NCBI RefSeq assembly: GCF_016592435.1
Contig: NZ_AP014545.1
Coordinates: 3,170,693 to 3,234,692, forward strand
Length of the DNA stretch: 64,000 nucleotides
Reading direction: 5' to 3'
Origin: Amphritea japonica ATCC BAA-1530
GTDB lineage: Bacteria > Pseudomonadota > Gammaproteobacteria > Pseudomonadales > Balneatricaceae
Shown: one piece after another, positions 1-10,328 of the stretch
Position numbering within the stretch: the stretch's first letter is position 1
Layout: each line of letters starts with the position of its first letter
Translations under genes and position numbers: made by a program
The notes under the pieces: model-generated
The model's database searches: none
Told to the model about the DNA's origin: nothing
Seen by the model: the letters and a program-made list of their open reading frames with translations, nothing else

Positions 1-69
1 AACAATTCCCTCCAACACCAGCATCAAACAGAAACCGATCAGTAACTGATGCCATAAGTCAGAATTCAT
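1..69 (-). CDS. DUF2065 (YjeT-like) small membrane protein, 3' end cut by window edge
   Basis: Reading leftwards from an ATG at 67-69, the 23 visible codons begin MNSDLWHQLL and continue into a hydrophobic stretch ending LMLVLEGIV. That pattern (short polar start, then a membrane helix with LVLEG) is typical of the DUF2065/YjeT family of roughly 60-residue inner-membrane proteins. In many gammaproteobacteria this gene directly follows hflC and precedes hisZ or purA, exactly as here. A terminator separates it from hflC, so it probably has its own promoter. The function of the family is unknown. The rest lies outside the window. Confidence 0.7.
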   Translation of the reverse strand, partial: MNSDLWHQLLIGFCLMLVLEGIV

Positions 70-103
70 TCCGCACCTCAACACAACGACATAGTCGCCA
101 CAT

Positions 104-127
104 AAAAAAACCGGGTCAAAACCCGGT
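104..127 (-). terminator. Rho-independent terminator after hflC
   Basis: On the minus strand an ACCGGGT / ACCCGGT 7-bp stem with a TTTG loop is followed at once by a run of T. It lies about 80 bases past the hflC stop and closes the long amiB-to-hflC block before the DUF2065 gene. Confidence 0.85.
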
Positions 128-205
128 TCGGAATACTACCACGAAACAGGCGCTTTAGTGCAGCCTATTCCGCGTATTTTTTATACAACAATTAGCGAAT
201 ACTGA

Positions 206-1078
206 TCACTGCCCCTTGGGGTTACCCAGATAGCGAAAGAATTCACTATCAGGCTTTAACACCATGATATCGCCCTGCTGACCAAAGGCCTCTTTATAAG
301 CGTTTAAGCTACGATAAAAAGAGTAAAACTCAGAGTCTTTAGTGTAGGCATCGGCATATATTTTAGCCGCCAAAGCATCACCTTCACCACGCACTTCCTG
401 AGCTTCACGATAGGCATTCGCTTCAATAACCGCTTTCTGACGATCTGCGTCAGCCCGGATACCTTCGGCAAACTCCTTACCACGTGAACGCAATTCGCGG
501 GCTTCACGCTCACGTTCCGTTCTCATTCGCTCATAAACAGATGCAGAGACTTCCTGAGGCAGATCAATCTTCTTGACCCGAATATCGATCATCTCAATAC
601 CTAATTCATCCTTGGTCTGAATACTCAACTGCTCAACCAATTCTGACATCAGCTCATCACGTTCACCGGAAACAACCTCGGTCAGCGTACGCTCACCAAA
701 CTGATTTCGCAGCCCCGCATCCACGTTAGGGAAGAGCAGATCTGCCGCTTTATACTGGTCACCGGATGTAGCGGTGTAGTATTTCTGCGGATCGATCACT
801 CGCCACTTAATGAAGGAGTCAACAATCAAACGCTTCTTCTCAATGGTCAGATATGCCTGAGGCTGAGCATCCAGCGTCAAAACCCGTCCATCAAATTTGC
901 GTACTTTATTCACAACCGGCCACATGATGTGCAGACCTGGCTGAATATCTGGATTCACGATCTCACCAAACTTCAGCAGTACCGCCCGATCAGTCTCTTT
1001 AATGATATAGAGAGAGTTAAAGCCAACCACTAGCAGTAATAGCGCAATCACCAGCGCCGTCATAGATTTACCTGACAT
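206..1078 (-). CDS. hflC: HflC, SPFH-domain subunit of the HflKC-FtsH complex
   Basis: 290 residues. One N-terminal membrane helix (about residues 8-28) leads into an SPFH/Band-7 domain (about 20-190) and then a charged coiled-coil stretch rich in RERE and EAR repeats (about 180-245). With HflK it forms a large periplasm-facing cage around the FtsH protease and modulates degradation of membrane proteins; this role is known from E. coli. The ATG overlaps the last base of the hflK stop codon (TAATG), so the two are translationally coupled. Length and position after hflK are standard. Confidence 0.97.
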   Translation of the reverse strand: MSGKSMTALVIALLLLVVGFNSLYIIKETDRAVLLKFGEIVNPDIQPGLHIMWPVVNKVRKFDGRVLTLDAQPQAYLTIEKKRLIVDSFIKWRVIDPQKYYTATSGDQYKAADLLFPNVDAGLRNQFGERTLTEVVSGERDELMSELVEQLSIQTKDELGIEMIDIRVKKIDLPQEVSASVYERMRTEREREARELRSRGKEFAEGIRADADRQKAVIEANAYREAQEVRGEGDALAAKIYADAYTKDSEFYSFYRSLNAYKEAFGQQGDIMVLKPDSEFFRYLGNPKGQ

Positions 1079-2265
1079 TAGCGTGCCTCCCTACCTGTAG
1101 ATTGCTGACGCTGACGAAGCTGCTCAATCACCTGATCCGTAACTTCTCTTAGCTCGGAGCTATTCAAACTACCTCCACCGCTACTAATTGAAGTTCGCGG
1201 ACGACTCTCAACCAACTTATCCAGTGGCAGGTACATCATATTATTACCACCTTCAACATCGACCAACACTTTTGAGTTGTTCGATAGCACTTGCTCCATC
1301 GCATCAAGATAGAGACGCTCACGGGTCACTCCAGGCGCCTTGGTATACTCAGTCAACAAGGCACTGAAGCGCTGCGCGTCACCTTCTGCCTGAGCAACAA
1401 CACGCTCACGATAACCGTTAGCCTCTTCCTTCATCCGCTGAGCAATACCCCGCGCCTCAGGAATAATACCGTTACGGTAAGATTCAGACTGGTTCATTGA
1501 ACGCTGCTCATCCTCACGTGCTTTGATTACATCATCAAATGCATCCTGAACTTGTGAAGGTGCTTTCGCTTCTTTGATATTTATCTGAGTGATACGCAGA
1601 CCGGTCTGATAGTCATCCATGTAACCCTGAAGACGCCGCTTAACATCATCACCCAGAACCTCTCGACCTTCGGTCAGAATAGAGTTCATCTCCGATGAAC
1701 CAACTGTATGACGTAAAGCAGATTCAGAGGCATGTCCTAAACTCACTTCCGGATCACGTACTTTCAACTTGAACGCAACAGGATCAGAGATAACGAACTG
1801 AACGGTCATGCTTACATCGACGATATTCTCATCTTCAGTCAGCATTAACGAACGGTGTTCGTAAGCGTTTACCCGCGTCACATTCGCGGTCATCACATTA
1901 TCGATCAATGGAGGGTTCCACTGCAGGCCAGGCATTACTGTTTCGTAATACTTACCCAAACGTAACACCACACCACGTTCCTGCTGGTCGACGGTATACA
2001 CACCCATCACTGCCCAGCCAATCAGCACAACCAGCGCTATAACACCAAAAAAACCGCCAGTAGAAGCCGAGGACGGGCCAGAGCCTCCTCCGCTATTACC
2101 ACCACCGCCTTTTTTGCCAAAAATACCATTTAGCTTTTCCTGCAATTTTTGCAGCGCTTCATCCAGATCAGGCGGCCCCTGATCTTTACCGCCACCACGA
2201 CGATCGCCACCACTATTCCAGGGATCCTGATCTTTCCCGTTACCACCAGGCTCATTCCAAGCCAT
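1078..2265 (-). CDS. hflK: HflK, SPFH-domain subunit of the HflKC-FtsH complex
   Basis: 395 residues. The first 70 are rich in Gly, Asp and Ser with GGG runs, as usual for HflK. A membrane helix follows (about 72-92), then the SPFH domain (about 93-265) and a coiled coil with a Ser/Gly-rich tail. It is the partner of HflC. A CGGAGAA ribosome-binding site precedes the ATG by about 6 bases. The 57-base gap to hflX has a short AAGG/CCTT stem followed by T7 on the minus strand, which could act as a weak attenuator. Confidence 0.97.
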   Translation of the reverse strand: MAWNEPGGNGKDQDPWNSGGDRRGGGKDQGPPDLDEALQKLQEKLNGIFGKKGGGGNSGGGSGPSSASTGGFFGVIALVVLIGWAVMGVYTVDQQERGVVLRLGKYYETVMPGLQWNPPLIDNVMTANVTRVNAYEHRSLMLTEDENIVDVSMTVQFVISDPVAFKLKVRDPEVSLGHASESALRHTVGSSEMNSILTEGREVLGDDVKRRLQGYMDDYQTGLRITQINIKEAKAPSQVQDAFDDVIKAREDEQRSMNQSESYRNGIIPEARGIAQRMKEEANGYRERVVAQAEGDAQRFSALLTEYTKAPGVTRERLYLDAMEQVLSNNSKVLVDVEGGNNMMYLPLDKLVESRPRTSISSGGGSLNSSELREVTDQVIEQLRQRQQSTGREAR

Positions 2266-2322
2266 ATCATTCTCCGTTTATAAAACTGTTTAAACGATTA
2301 AAAAAATTCTAAGAAGGCTGCC

Positions 2323-3642
2323 TTAACTATGCAACCACTCCGGCTTGTTAACATTAGCACCCAAGTATCGTTCAGGTGCTATTTTCATACGGCTGAGCAA
2401 CTGCATCAGATCTTTTCTTTGAATACGCACTTCAAGATTGATCTGCCCCAGCTCATCAACACTTTCATTCAGAACAGCACCTGATGCATAGAATTGGGCA
2501 CGTAAACCGCCCTCCTCTGGCTTCAAGCTTAACTGTTCATGAAAAATATCGTCCGACAGTAATTCAGATACTGCCTTAAACAATAATTCAACACCCTCTC
2601 CGGTGACCGCAGACAACCAAACTCTGACAGGCTTCCCTTCATCGTTACGGTCAATCCGGGGCTCTGCCCGTTCAAGCATATCAATTTTATTATAGATCTC
2701 CAGAACCGGCACTTCATCTGCGCCAATTTCCCGCAGAACGGAGTGCACCTCATCGATATGAGACTGGCGATCATCGTCATACGCATCAATCACATGCAGC
2801 AACAGATCAGCTTCAATCGTTTCCTGCAGTGTTGCCCGAAAAGCTTCTACCAACTTATGTGGAAGATGACGAATAAAACCTACGGTATCCGCCAGAATCG
2901 CCGGCCCTACGTCATCCAGCTCCACGCGTCGCAAGGTTGGATCCAGCGTTGCAAACAGCTGATCGGCCGCATACACCTCCGCATCCGTAATATGATTAAA
3001 CAGGGTAGATTTTCCTGCGTTGGTATAACCCACCAGCGACACAGTCGGTACTTCAGAGCGACTTCGGGCACGGCGACCTTGTTCACGCTGCTTGCGCACC
3101 TTATCTAAACGCTTAAGTATACTTTTTATCCGGGCCCGTAATAGCCGGCGGTCTGTTTCCAGCTGTGTTTCACCTGGCCCTCGCAGACCGATACCCCCTT
3201 TCTGACGCTCAAGATGGGTCCAGCCACGAATCAACCGGGTAGACATGTGCTCTAATTGAGCCAGCTCTACTTGCAGCTTACCTTCATGGGTACGGGCACG
3301 CTGAGCAAAAATATCCAGGATTAAACCAGTACGATCCAGAACCCGGCATTCAATCTCGCGCTCAAGATTTCGTTCCTGACCCGGACTTAGCGCATGATTA
3401 AAGATAACCAATTCAGCTTCGTGCAGACGAACGAGATCCTTCAACTCTTCAACTTTACCAGAGCCAATAAAAGTTTTAGGACTAGGAAGACTGCGAGATC
3501 CAGTTAAAAACGCAACCGGATCAGCACCAGCAGATAGGGCGAGCTCTTCCAGCTCTTTAGGACTTTCCCGGTCCACCTCATCTGCCATATCGATATGAAT
3601 CAGAATGGCGCATTCGCCAGACTCGGGACGCTCAAAGAACAA
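2323..3642 (-). CDS. hflX: HflX, ribosome-splitting GTPase
   Basis: 439 residues. The N-terminal HflX domain carries the glycine-rich segment GGIGLRGPGETQLETDRR (about 149-166) and a basic helix region. The GTPase core follows, with G1 GYTNAGKS (205-212), G3 DTVG (252-255) and G4 NKID (318-321). The family rescues stalled or heat-damaged ribosomes by separating subunits. It begins 8 bases after the hfq stop, matching the usual hfq-hflX-hflK-hflC operon. All nucleotide-binding motifs are intact. Confidence 0.97.
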   Translation of the reverse strand: MFFERPESGECAILIHIDMADEVDRESPKELEELALSAGADPVAFLTGSRSLPSPKTFIGSGKVEELKDLVRLHEAELVIFNHALSPGQERNLEREIECRVLDRTGLILDIFAQRARTHEGKLQVELAQLEHMSTRLIRGWTHLERQKGGIGLRGPGETQLETDRRLLRARIKSILKRLDKVRKQREQGRRARSRSEVPTVSLVGYTNAGKSTLFNHITDAEVYAADQLFATLDPTLRRVELDDVGPAILADTVGFIRHLPHKLVEAFRATLQETIEADLLLHVIDAYDDDRQSHIDEVHSVLREIGADEVPVLEIYNKIDMLERAEPRIDRNDEGKPVRVWLSAVTGEGVELLFKAVSELLSDDIFHEQLSLKPEEGGLRAQFYASGAVLNESVDELGQINLEVRIQRKDLMQLLSRMKIAPERYLGANVNKPEWLHS

Positions 3643-3650
3643 TGAAAACC

Positions 3651-3911
<261 letters not shown>

Positions 3912-4006
3912 TTATGCACTGCAGAACTGTTAAAACGAATAACATCGCAGAACAAAATGCTGCCACCTAAAAGCCGGGCAGCCCAAAAAATAAAATCAGT
4001 ATTGCA

Positions 4007-4948
4007 TTATATAATGATCCCATCCAACAATTTCAAGGCATTATTGGTTAAATTCGGGTCAGCAGATTCAAAATGGTGCAGATTATCCCAACTACGCAGC
4101 CAGGTTATCTGTCTTTTAGCGAGTTGTCGCGTTGCAATCACCGACTTTTCAATCATCGTGTTGTAATCCCAGCTACCTTCAAAATATTCCCACATCTGAC
4201 GATAACCAACGCAACGAACAGAAGGCATCTGTAGATTCAGGTCGCCCCGATTCCAGAGCCCCCGCACTTCTTCCTCAAAACCCTGTTCCAGCATAATCTG
4301 AAAGCGCTTTTCGATCCGTTCATGAATTGTTTTACGTTCCTGCGGCATAACGCAGATCTGGCGGACATCATAGGGAAGCTTCTGTTGTTCCTGCTCTTGC
4401 CACAGCTCAGTCATTGAGCGTCCTGTCAGCTCATACACTTCAAGCGCCCGCTGCATCCGCTGCGGGTCATTCGGATGTATCCGTTGTGCCGCAACAGGAT
4501 CTACCTGCTGTAGCCTTTTATGCAGACTATCCCAGCCATGCAGTTCAGCTTCACCCGTCAACCGATCACGGATCGCCTGGTTTGCCTGAGGCAGTATGGC
4601 TAACCCCTTTAACAGGGCCTGGTAATACAACATCGTACCGCCGACCAACAGGGGAATTTTACCGGCAGCACTAATCTCAGCCATCTCACGCAACGCATCT
4701 GCACGAAAATCAGCAGCAGAGTAACTAGCAGCCGGGTCGAGTATATCCACTAATTTGTGAGGGTAGCGAGAAAGAAACGCCGCATCAGGCGTCGCTGTTC
4801 CAATATCCATACCCCGATATATCATCGCCGAATCAACACTGATAATTTCACAGGGCAGACGATCATAGAGCTCCATTGCCAGATCAGTTTTACCCGAGGC
4901 AGTCGGTCCCATTAAAAATATAGCGGGGGGATGTTTCTGGTTATTCAC
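4007..4948 (-). CDS. miaA: MiaA, tRNA dimethylallyltransferase
   Basis: Adds a dimethylallyl group to N6 of A37 in tRNAs reading UNN codons. The P-loop GPTASGKT is near the N-terminus, followed by the [16 protein letters not shown] segment typical of MiaA. I favour the GTG at 4948, one base past the mutL stop, because GAGG lies 8 bases upstream and the resulting N-terminus ([15 protein letters not shown]) aligns well with E. coli MiaA. An ATG at 4984 inside mutL would add 12 residues but lacks a clear ribosome-binding site. The gene is tightly linked to mutL, as in E. coli. Confidence 0.95.
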   Translation of the reverse strand: MNNQKHPPAIFLMGPTASGKTDLAMELYDRLPCEIISVDSAMIYRGMDIGTATPDAAFLSRYPHKLVDILDPAASYSAADFRADALREMAEISAAGKIPLLVGGTMLYYQALLKGLAILPQANQAIRDRLTGEAELHGWDSLHKRLQQVDPVAAQRIHPNDPQRMQRALEVYELTGRSMTELWQEQEQQKLPYDVRQICVMPQERKTIHERIEKRFQIMLEQGFEEEVRGLWNRGDLNLQMPSVRCVGYRQMWEYFEGSWDYNTMIEKSVIATRQLAKRQITWLRSWDNLHHFESADPNLTNNALKLLDGIII

Positions 4949-4949
4949 G

Positions 4950-6842
4950 TTACTGGCCTCGCATAAACAGACCATCGAGGTCATTCATCGACATCTGAGT
5001 CCAGGTAGGACGGCCGTGGTTACACTGACCACTACGTTCAGTCTGTTCCATATCACGCAGCAGCGCATTCATCTCCGGAATGCTTAGCTGTCGGTTAGCC
5101 CGGACGGATCCATGGCAGGCCATCGTAGCCAACAATTCGTTGGTTTGCTCCTGAATTTTCTGACTGGTACCAAACTGCACCATATCCCCCAGCACATCGA
5201 GGATCAGCTTACTGACATCAGCACTGGCCAGCGAGACTGGTAACTGGCGAATAACCAGAGTTTCTTCACCCATGCGAGCTATTTCAAACCCCAGTTTAGA
5301 AAACACGTCGGCCCGCTCTTCGGCACAGTCCGCTTCCGCAACACTGACCGCCATACTCACGGGCACCAGCAACGGTTGGCTACGCACACCTTCAGCCTCA
5401 TAAGCCAGCTTCATACGCTCATAAACCACGCGTTCATGGGCTGCATGCATATCAACTACGACTAATCCGGCATCATTCTGCGCCAGAATAAACACGCCAT
5501 GCAGTTGAGCAATAGCATAGCCTAATGGCGGACACTCCCCGTTATCGGTCTCAGTCAGGGACCCATTCTGCTGTTCGGACCCCAAGCCCTGTTGCGGATG
5601 CAATGCAGCGTAGCCCGAGATTTGCTCTCGTACCTGTCCGACGGTAGGCCGGTCGGACTGATAACGGTTCTGTGCCGAAAAACCTGATCCCGCCGCCCCG
5701 GTATCGCGCTGCAGCTGGTGCAGAGGCATACGGCTCTGTTCAAAATGCTGCTCTGTCAGCGCCTGTCCCGGTGCTGCATTCAACATTGCTCCGGCGGCTG
5801 CGCCTGATATAGCAGGCTCTAACCCTTGTTCCGGGCGAATATCAGCAATAACTCGATGGGTGGTGCGAAAAATAAAGTCATGAACCAAACGAGTCTCGCG
5901 AAAGCGCACCTCATGTTTGGTTGGGTGTACGTTAACATCCACCAGCTTCGGATCCAGCTCCATATATAAAACATAAGCAGGATGACGGCCGTGATACAGC
6001 ACATCCTGATATGCCTGACGCAATGCGTGGGCTACCACCTTATCGCGGATAATTCGGCCATTAACAAAGAAATACTGCAGATCAGCCTGACTCCTTGAGA
6101 AAGTAGGCAAACCAACCCAACCCCAAAGCCTGAGCCCGGATGCCTCAGCACACACATCCACTTTCATCGCGTTTTCAATAAACGCCGGGGACAGCAACGA
6201 AGCTATTCGCCGCTCCTGCTCTGCATCGGTATCTGCAGGTCGCAACTGATGAATGACTTTTTGGTTATGACGCAATGTAAAACCGACATCGAAACGGCTC
6301 AGCGCCATTCGTTTAACCACCTCTTCCAGGTGCTTAAACTCAGTTTTCTCTGTTTTCAGAAATTTTCGTCGTGCCGGGGTGTTAAAGAACAGATCCCGCA
6401 CCTCAACGGTTGAACCCTGAGGATGCGCAGCCGGAGCAACTTCTGCAGTCATATCCCGGCCTTCAGTCTGCACCTGCCAGCCAGCATCCTGATCTGCTGT
6501 TCGAGACGTCAGCATGAGACGGGATACAGAGCTGACCGACGCCAGCGCCTCACCCCGAAACCCCAGACTTTGCACCGCCTCAAGATCGTCCAGGTTACGT
6601 ATTTTGCTGGTTGCATGACGGCTCAGCGCCAATGGCAGATCATCTTTCTCAATTCCCTGACCATCATCCCGCAGACGGATCAGTTTAACCCCACCCTGTT
6701 CAACGTCCAGCTCAATACGGCTAGCACCCGCATCAAGACTGTTCTCCAATATCTCTTTAACCACTGAAGCGGGGCGTTCAACAACTTCGCCGGCTGCGAT
6801 CTGGTTTGCCAGCCGCGGTGTTAGCAGGTGTATTCGGGACAT
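4950..6842 (-). CDS. mutL: MutL, mismatch repair protein of the endonuclease type
   Basis: 630 residues. The N-terminal GHKL ATPase shows ENSLDAGA (33-40), RDDGQGI (58-64), GFRGEAL (94-100) and the [12 protein letters not shown] segment. A variable linker (about 335-435) joins the C-terminal dimerisation domain. That domain has [12 protein letters not shown] (464-475), fitting the D[QM]HA(X2)E(X4)E metal site of nicking MutL proteins, plus [10 protein letters not shown] and QCNHGRPT. Pseudomonas MutL has the same arrangement and cuts DNA itself. This suggests MutH-independent repair. It sits between amiB and miaA as usual. Confidence 0.97.
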   Translation of the reverse strand: MSRIHLLTPRLANQIAAGEVVERPASVVKEILENSLDAGASRIELDVEQGGVKLIRLRDDGQGIEKDDLPLALSRHATSKIRNLDDLEAVQSLGFRGEALASVSSVSRLMLTSRTADQDAGWQVQTEGRDMTAEVAPAAHPQGSTVEVRDLFFNTPARRKFLKTEKTEFKHLEEVVKRMALSRFDVGFTLRHNQKVIHQLRPADTDAEQERRIASLLSPAFIENAMKVDVCAEASGLRLWGWVGLPTFSRSQADLQYFFVNGRIIRDKVVAHALRQAYQDVLYHGRHPAYVLYMELDPKLVDVNVHPTKHEVRFRETRLVHDFIFRTTHRVIADIRPEQGLEPAISGAAAGAMLNAAPGQALTEQHFEQSRMPLHQLQRDTGAAGSGFSAQNRYQSDRPTVGQVREQISGYAALHPQQGLGSEQQNGSLTETDNGECPPLGYAIAQLHGVFILAQNDAGLVVVDMHAAHERVVYERMKLAYEAEGVRSQPLLVPVSMAVSVAEADCAEERADVFSKLGFEIARMGEETLVIRQLPVSLASADVSKLILDVLGDMVQFGTSQKIQEQTNELLATMACHGSVRANRQLSIPEMNALLRDMEQTERSGQCNHGRPTWTQMSMNDLDGLFMRGQ

Positions 6843-6867
6843 ATATTTATGAGTTTCGTATCAATAG

Positions 6868-8235
6868 TTAACTGGCAGGAATCTTCAGCACCTGACCTAT
6901 CTGAATATGGTCAGCATTTCTGAGTCCGTTGACCTTTCGCAGAGCGGTCAACGATACACCGTTCCTACTGGCAATAACAGAGAGTGTATCCCCTCGCATT
7001 ACCTTGTAGCTGGAAGACATCGACTTAGCATTTCTCTGTCCATTTTTCTGCCAGGCCAGCCAGGTCAGCGCCGGGGGTTTATTCGTAAAATGCGCTTTAA
7101 TCCCAGCAAAAATAGCCTGTGCCATTTTCCGCTGATAGGCTTTGGATTTAAGCTTAGCGGCCTCATCATGATTGGTAATAAAACCGGTCTCAACCAGAAT
7201 CGATGGAATATCCGGTGATTTAAGCACCACAAAACCGGCCTGCTCTACCTGCTTCTTATGCATCTTCGCAAAACGGCCCAGATTACGATGGATACTATGC
7301 GCAATCTGTCGGCTATCGCTGCGACTTGCCGTCATCGACATATCCAGCAGCACTTTAGCCAGCACATCATCCTTATCTTCCAGGCTTACACTACCAACGC
7401 CACCGATCAGATCAGCACTGTTCTCTTTACGGGCCAGCCAACGGCCCATTTCACTGCTCGCTCCACGGGGAGATAGCACCCAAACAGATGCTCCTTTAGC
7501 CCGTTTATCCTTAAAACCATCAGCATGAATAGAGACGAACATATCCGCATTCATCTTGCGGGCTCGTTGGGTACGGCTACGCAGACTAATATAATAATCA
7601 CCATCCCGGGTCAGTTTTGGCTTAAAACCTCGCTCTTTTGCCAACAACGCTTTCAATTCACGAGCGATACCCAGCACTACCGTTTTCTCTTTAACCCGGC
7701 CCGGCCCGATAGCCCCGGGGTCTTCCCCACCATGTCCGGCATCTATAGCGATAATAATATCCCGTAAGGTCGCTGGATTATCTGCTGATGCGATCGCCGT
7801 CTTCTGCGGAACCTCTTCCGACACTTCACGATACAGATCAAGTACCAAACGATGACCATATTGATCGTTAGGCTTAAGCGCAAAGCTCTTTGGCTTAACC
7901 GTCTCTTTCAGATCAAGCACTACACGGAGATCTTTGCCGCCATTGCGTGAACCGGACCGCATTAACGAAACCGGACTCTTACTCAGATCAACGACCGACA
8001 GATCGGATAATAATTTCGCCCCGGACAGGTCCAGTACAATACGATCAGGCTTCTTAAGGGTAAACAGTTTATGTTGCACCGCCCCCGAAAGGTCAAACAC
8101 CAGACGAGCATGATCAGGCGCAATCCAGACCCGCACATTATTCACGTCAGTTGCATAACAGCTCACCGCCACCAGCCAGAAACTCACCAGCACAGTAAAA
8201 AAACCTGAACGCCGTATTACTCTGCTTATCATCAC
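6868..8235 (-). CDS. amiB: AmiB-type N-acetylmuramoyl-L-alanine amidase with LysM
   Basis: 455 residues. A signal peptide (about 1-28, cleavage near CYA/TD) is followed by an AMIN domain (about 31-130) for envelope targeting. The zinc amidase domain (about 158-385) has IDAGHGGEDPGA, VSIHADGF and LVETGFITN carrying zinc and catalytic residues. A single C-terminal LysM repeat (about 410-453) binds peptidoglycan. It cleaves the amide bond between MurNAc and the stem peptide to split septal wall during division. The order tsaE-amiB-mutL is conserved; the gap to mutL is 25 bases. Confidence 0.95.
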   Translation of the reverse strand: MMISRVIRRSGFFTVLVSFWLVAVSCYATDVNNVRVWIAPDHARLVFDLSGAVQHKLFTLKKPDRIVLDLSGAKLLSDLSVVDLSKSPVSLMRSGSRNGGKDLRVVLDLKETVKPKSFALKPNDQYGHRLVLDLYREVSEEVPQKTAIASADNPATLRDIIIAIDAGHGGEDPGAIGPGRVKEKTVVLGIARELKALLAKERGFKPKLTRDGDYYISLRSRTQRARKMNADMFVSIHADGFKDKRAKGASVWVLSPRGASSEMGRWLARKENSADLIGGVGSVSLEDKDDVLAKVLLDMSMTASRSDSRQIAHSIHRNLGRFAKMHKKQVEQAGFVVLKSPDIPSILVETGFITNHDEAAKLKSKAYQRKMAQAIFAGIKAHFTNKPPALTWLAWQKNGQRNAKSMSSSYKVMRGDTLSVIASRNGVSLTALRKVNGLRNADHIQIGQVLKIPAS

Positions 8236-8289
8236 GCGATTAAAACCTGTTCCCGTTACAACCCATAACCAGCCTGTACCATTATCTCT

Positions 8290-8784
8290 TTAATTATCAG
8301 ACAGTTTTAACTTATCGGCCAATAGTCGGCCTTTTTCAGTCTGAGGCTGCCAATTTATTCGCCGCCCGAGTTGTTCAACCGATATATTCAATAAAAGATC
8401 CGCAACCGGCAAAACCCCCTCTCCCCTTTCAGGCCATTCAATCAGACAGATGCTCTGGTCGGTGAAGTAGTCGCGAATACCTAAGTACTCAAGCTCTTCC
8501 GGATCCCCCAGACGATAAAGATCAAAATGAAACACCGTCAACTCATCCAGCTCATAGGGTTCAACCAGTGTATAAGTGGGACTCTTAACAGAACCTTGAT
8601 GGCCAAATCCCCGCAACACACCACGACTGAGAGTAGTTTTCCCCATCCCCAGATCACCATTGAGAAAAACAACTTCTCCCCCTTCAACGACCTGCGCTAA
8701 CCGATGTCCGAAGGCAACCATAGCGGCTTCATCAGCAACAAAAATACTGTTTTCACTCTCTTGTGACACTCTGTCTGTCCTCAC
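8290..8784 (-). CDS. tsaE: TsaE, ATPase for tRNA t6A synthesis
   Basis: 164 residues. The Walker A motif GDLGMGKT (about 44-51) and the LYRLGDPEELEYLG and IEWPERG segments are hallmarks of TsaE/YjeE. With TsaB, TsaC and TsaD it makes N6-threonylcarbamoyladenosine at A37 of ANN-decoding tRNAs. A GTG at 8784 overlaps the nnrE/D stop (GTGA), giving translational coupling. A second GTG five codons later (8769), with GAGGA about 8 bases upstream, is an alternative start. Confidence 0.93.
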   Translation of the reverse strand: MRTDRVSQESENSIFVADEAAMVAFGHRLAQVVEGGEVVFLNGDLGMGKTTLSRGVLRGFGHQGSVKSPTYTLVEPYELDELTVFHFDLYRLGDPEELEYLGIRDYFTDQSICLIEWPERGEGVLPVADLLLNISVEQLGRRINWQPQTEKGRLLADKLKLSDN

Positions 8785-10283
8785 AACCCATTAACCAACA
8801 AACGCAATTGTGCCAACAGATCGGTCGCTTGCATACCTCGGGTACCTTTTTGTTCTGCATTTCTATCAGCAGCAGCCCCGTGCAACCAGGCGCCTAATCG
8901 AGCCGCATCCCCAGAAGACAATCCCTGAGCGATCAACGCACCAATAACGCCACTGAGCACATCTCCCATTCCCCCGCTGGCCATACCCGGGTTACCCGTC
9001 GGGTTTAAATGGATAGCATCCCCATCAAAACTCAGGCTTCCAGGCCCTTTCAATAGCGCAACACCGCCAAAAGCAGACTGCAAAGCAACCACCGCAGCAA
9101 ATCTATCAGCCTGCACATCAGCCACCGAGCAGTCCAGTAAACGTGCCGCTTCACCTGGATGAGGTGTAACCACCCAGTTACCACCCTTTAACTGACCAAA
9201 TACCCCCCTCTGGCCGAGTAAATTAAGCGCATCTGCATCCAACACCAAGGGTTTTTCACTCTTCAGAGCAGCCATCAGTAGTTGTTCGCCCCAGGCATGC
9301 TTACCCAGACCTGGCCCCACCACCAGCACATCCGCTCGTTGAATGTAACGGTCCAACTCAGCGCCTGAACGCACCCCAACCGCCATCGCTTCAGGGCAGC
9401 GGGTCAACAAAGGGGCCAAGTGAGCTGTTCGGGTCGCCACTGTTACCAACCCGGCACCACAGCGACCGGCGGCTTGAGCTGCCATAATGACAGCCCCACC
9501 CATCCCAGTATCTCCCCCCACAACCAGCACGTGACCACAGCTGCCTTTATGGGCTGTCTCTTCTCTGGGCGGCAGCAGATGGCTGACATCATCTGCTCCG
9601 GTAATAAACCCGGCCACCTCTACGGATTCATAGACATCATCGCTTACCCGTAAACTATCAAATAACAACTCACCCACATATTCAGGCCCCTGGTGAGTCA
9701 ACAGCCCTCGCTTAACACCAATAAAGGTAACAGTCATATCCGCACGTACCGCGACTCCCATAACGGCACCGGTATCACTGCACAAACCCGAGGGAATATC
9801 TAAAGCGACCACCGGAGTATCTGTTCGATTTAGCTGATTAATGGCACGCTGAAAATCCCCTCTTACGGTCCCGGCAATACCAGTACCTAGCAACGCATCG
9901 ATAACCAGCTCACCAACAAAGGGCTGTCCGGCATAATGCTGATAAGGTACCTGCTCCTCCAGCAACCAGTTCCAGGCTTGTAAAGCTTCACCGGTTAAGC
10001 CAGAGGAAAAATCCTCAGGACCAATACAGAGCAACTGCACCTGCATGCCCAGGCGCTGTGCCAAAACGGCAACAACAAACCCGTCACCGCCGTTATTACC
10101 ACCGCCGCACAGCACTGTAACGCTACACGCCTCAGGCCAGCGATGTCGTAGCCGGTCAAAAGCAGCATGTCCCGCACGCTGCATCAGCTTAAATCCAGGC
10201 ACGCCACTGTTAATCGCAGTTTGATCCAGCGCGCGTGTCTGTTCTGCTGTGTATAATGAGGCCGGCAATACAGAATGTGGCAT
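8781..10283 (-). CDS. nnr: Bifunctional NAD(P)HX epimerase / dehydratase
   Basis: About 500 residues from the ATG at 10283. The N-terminal YjeF_N epimerase half has the GGGNNGGDGF loop. The C-terminal ribokinase-like ADP/ATP-dependent dehydratase half shows GPGLG, DADALNLL, TPHPGEAARLL and NPTGNPGMASGGMGDVLSG. It repairs hydrated NADH and NADPH. An upstream TTG/ATG start (to 10337) would overlap the divergent queG and lacks a ribosome-binding site; AGAGAG precedes the ATG at 10283. It shares a short divergent promoter region with queG and starts the minus-strand operon. Confidence 0.94.
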   Translation of the reverse strand: MPHSVLPASLYTAEQTRALDQTAINSGVPGFKLMQRAGHAAFDRLRHRWPEACSVTVLCGGGNNGGDGFVVAVLAQRLGMQVQLLCIGPEDFSSGLTGEALQAWNWLLEEQVPYQHYAGQPFVGELVIDALLGTGIAGTVRGDFQRAINQLNRTDTPVVALDIPSGLCSDTGAVMGVAVRADMTVTFIGVKRGLLTHQGPEYVGELLFDSLRVSDDVYESVEVAGFITGADDVSHLLPPREETAHKGSCGHVLVVGGDTGMGGAVIMAAQAAGRCGAGLVTVATRTAHLAPLLTRCPEAMAVGVRSGAELDRYIQRADVLVVGPGLGKHAWGEQLLMAALKSEKPLVLDADALNLLGQRGVFGQLKGGNWVVTPHPGEAARLLDCSVADVQADRFAAVVALQSAFGGVALLKGPGSLSFDGDAIHLNPTGNPGMASGGMGDVLSGVIGALIAQGLSSGDAARLGAWLHGAAADRNAEQKGTRGMQATDLLAQLRLLVNGL

Positions 10284-10328
10284 AACATACTCTCTGGATA
10301 CTTTTTCTAACTTCATTATATAGCGCCA

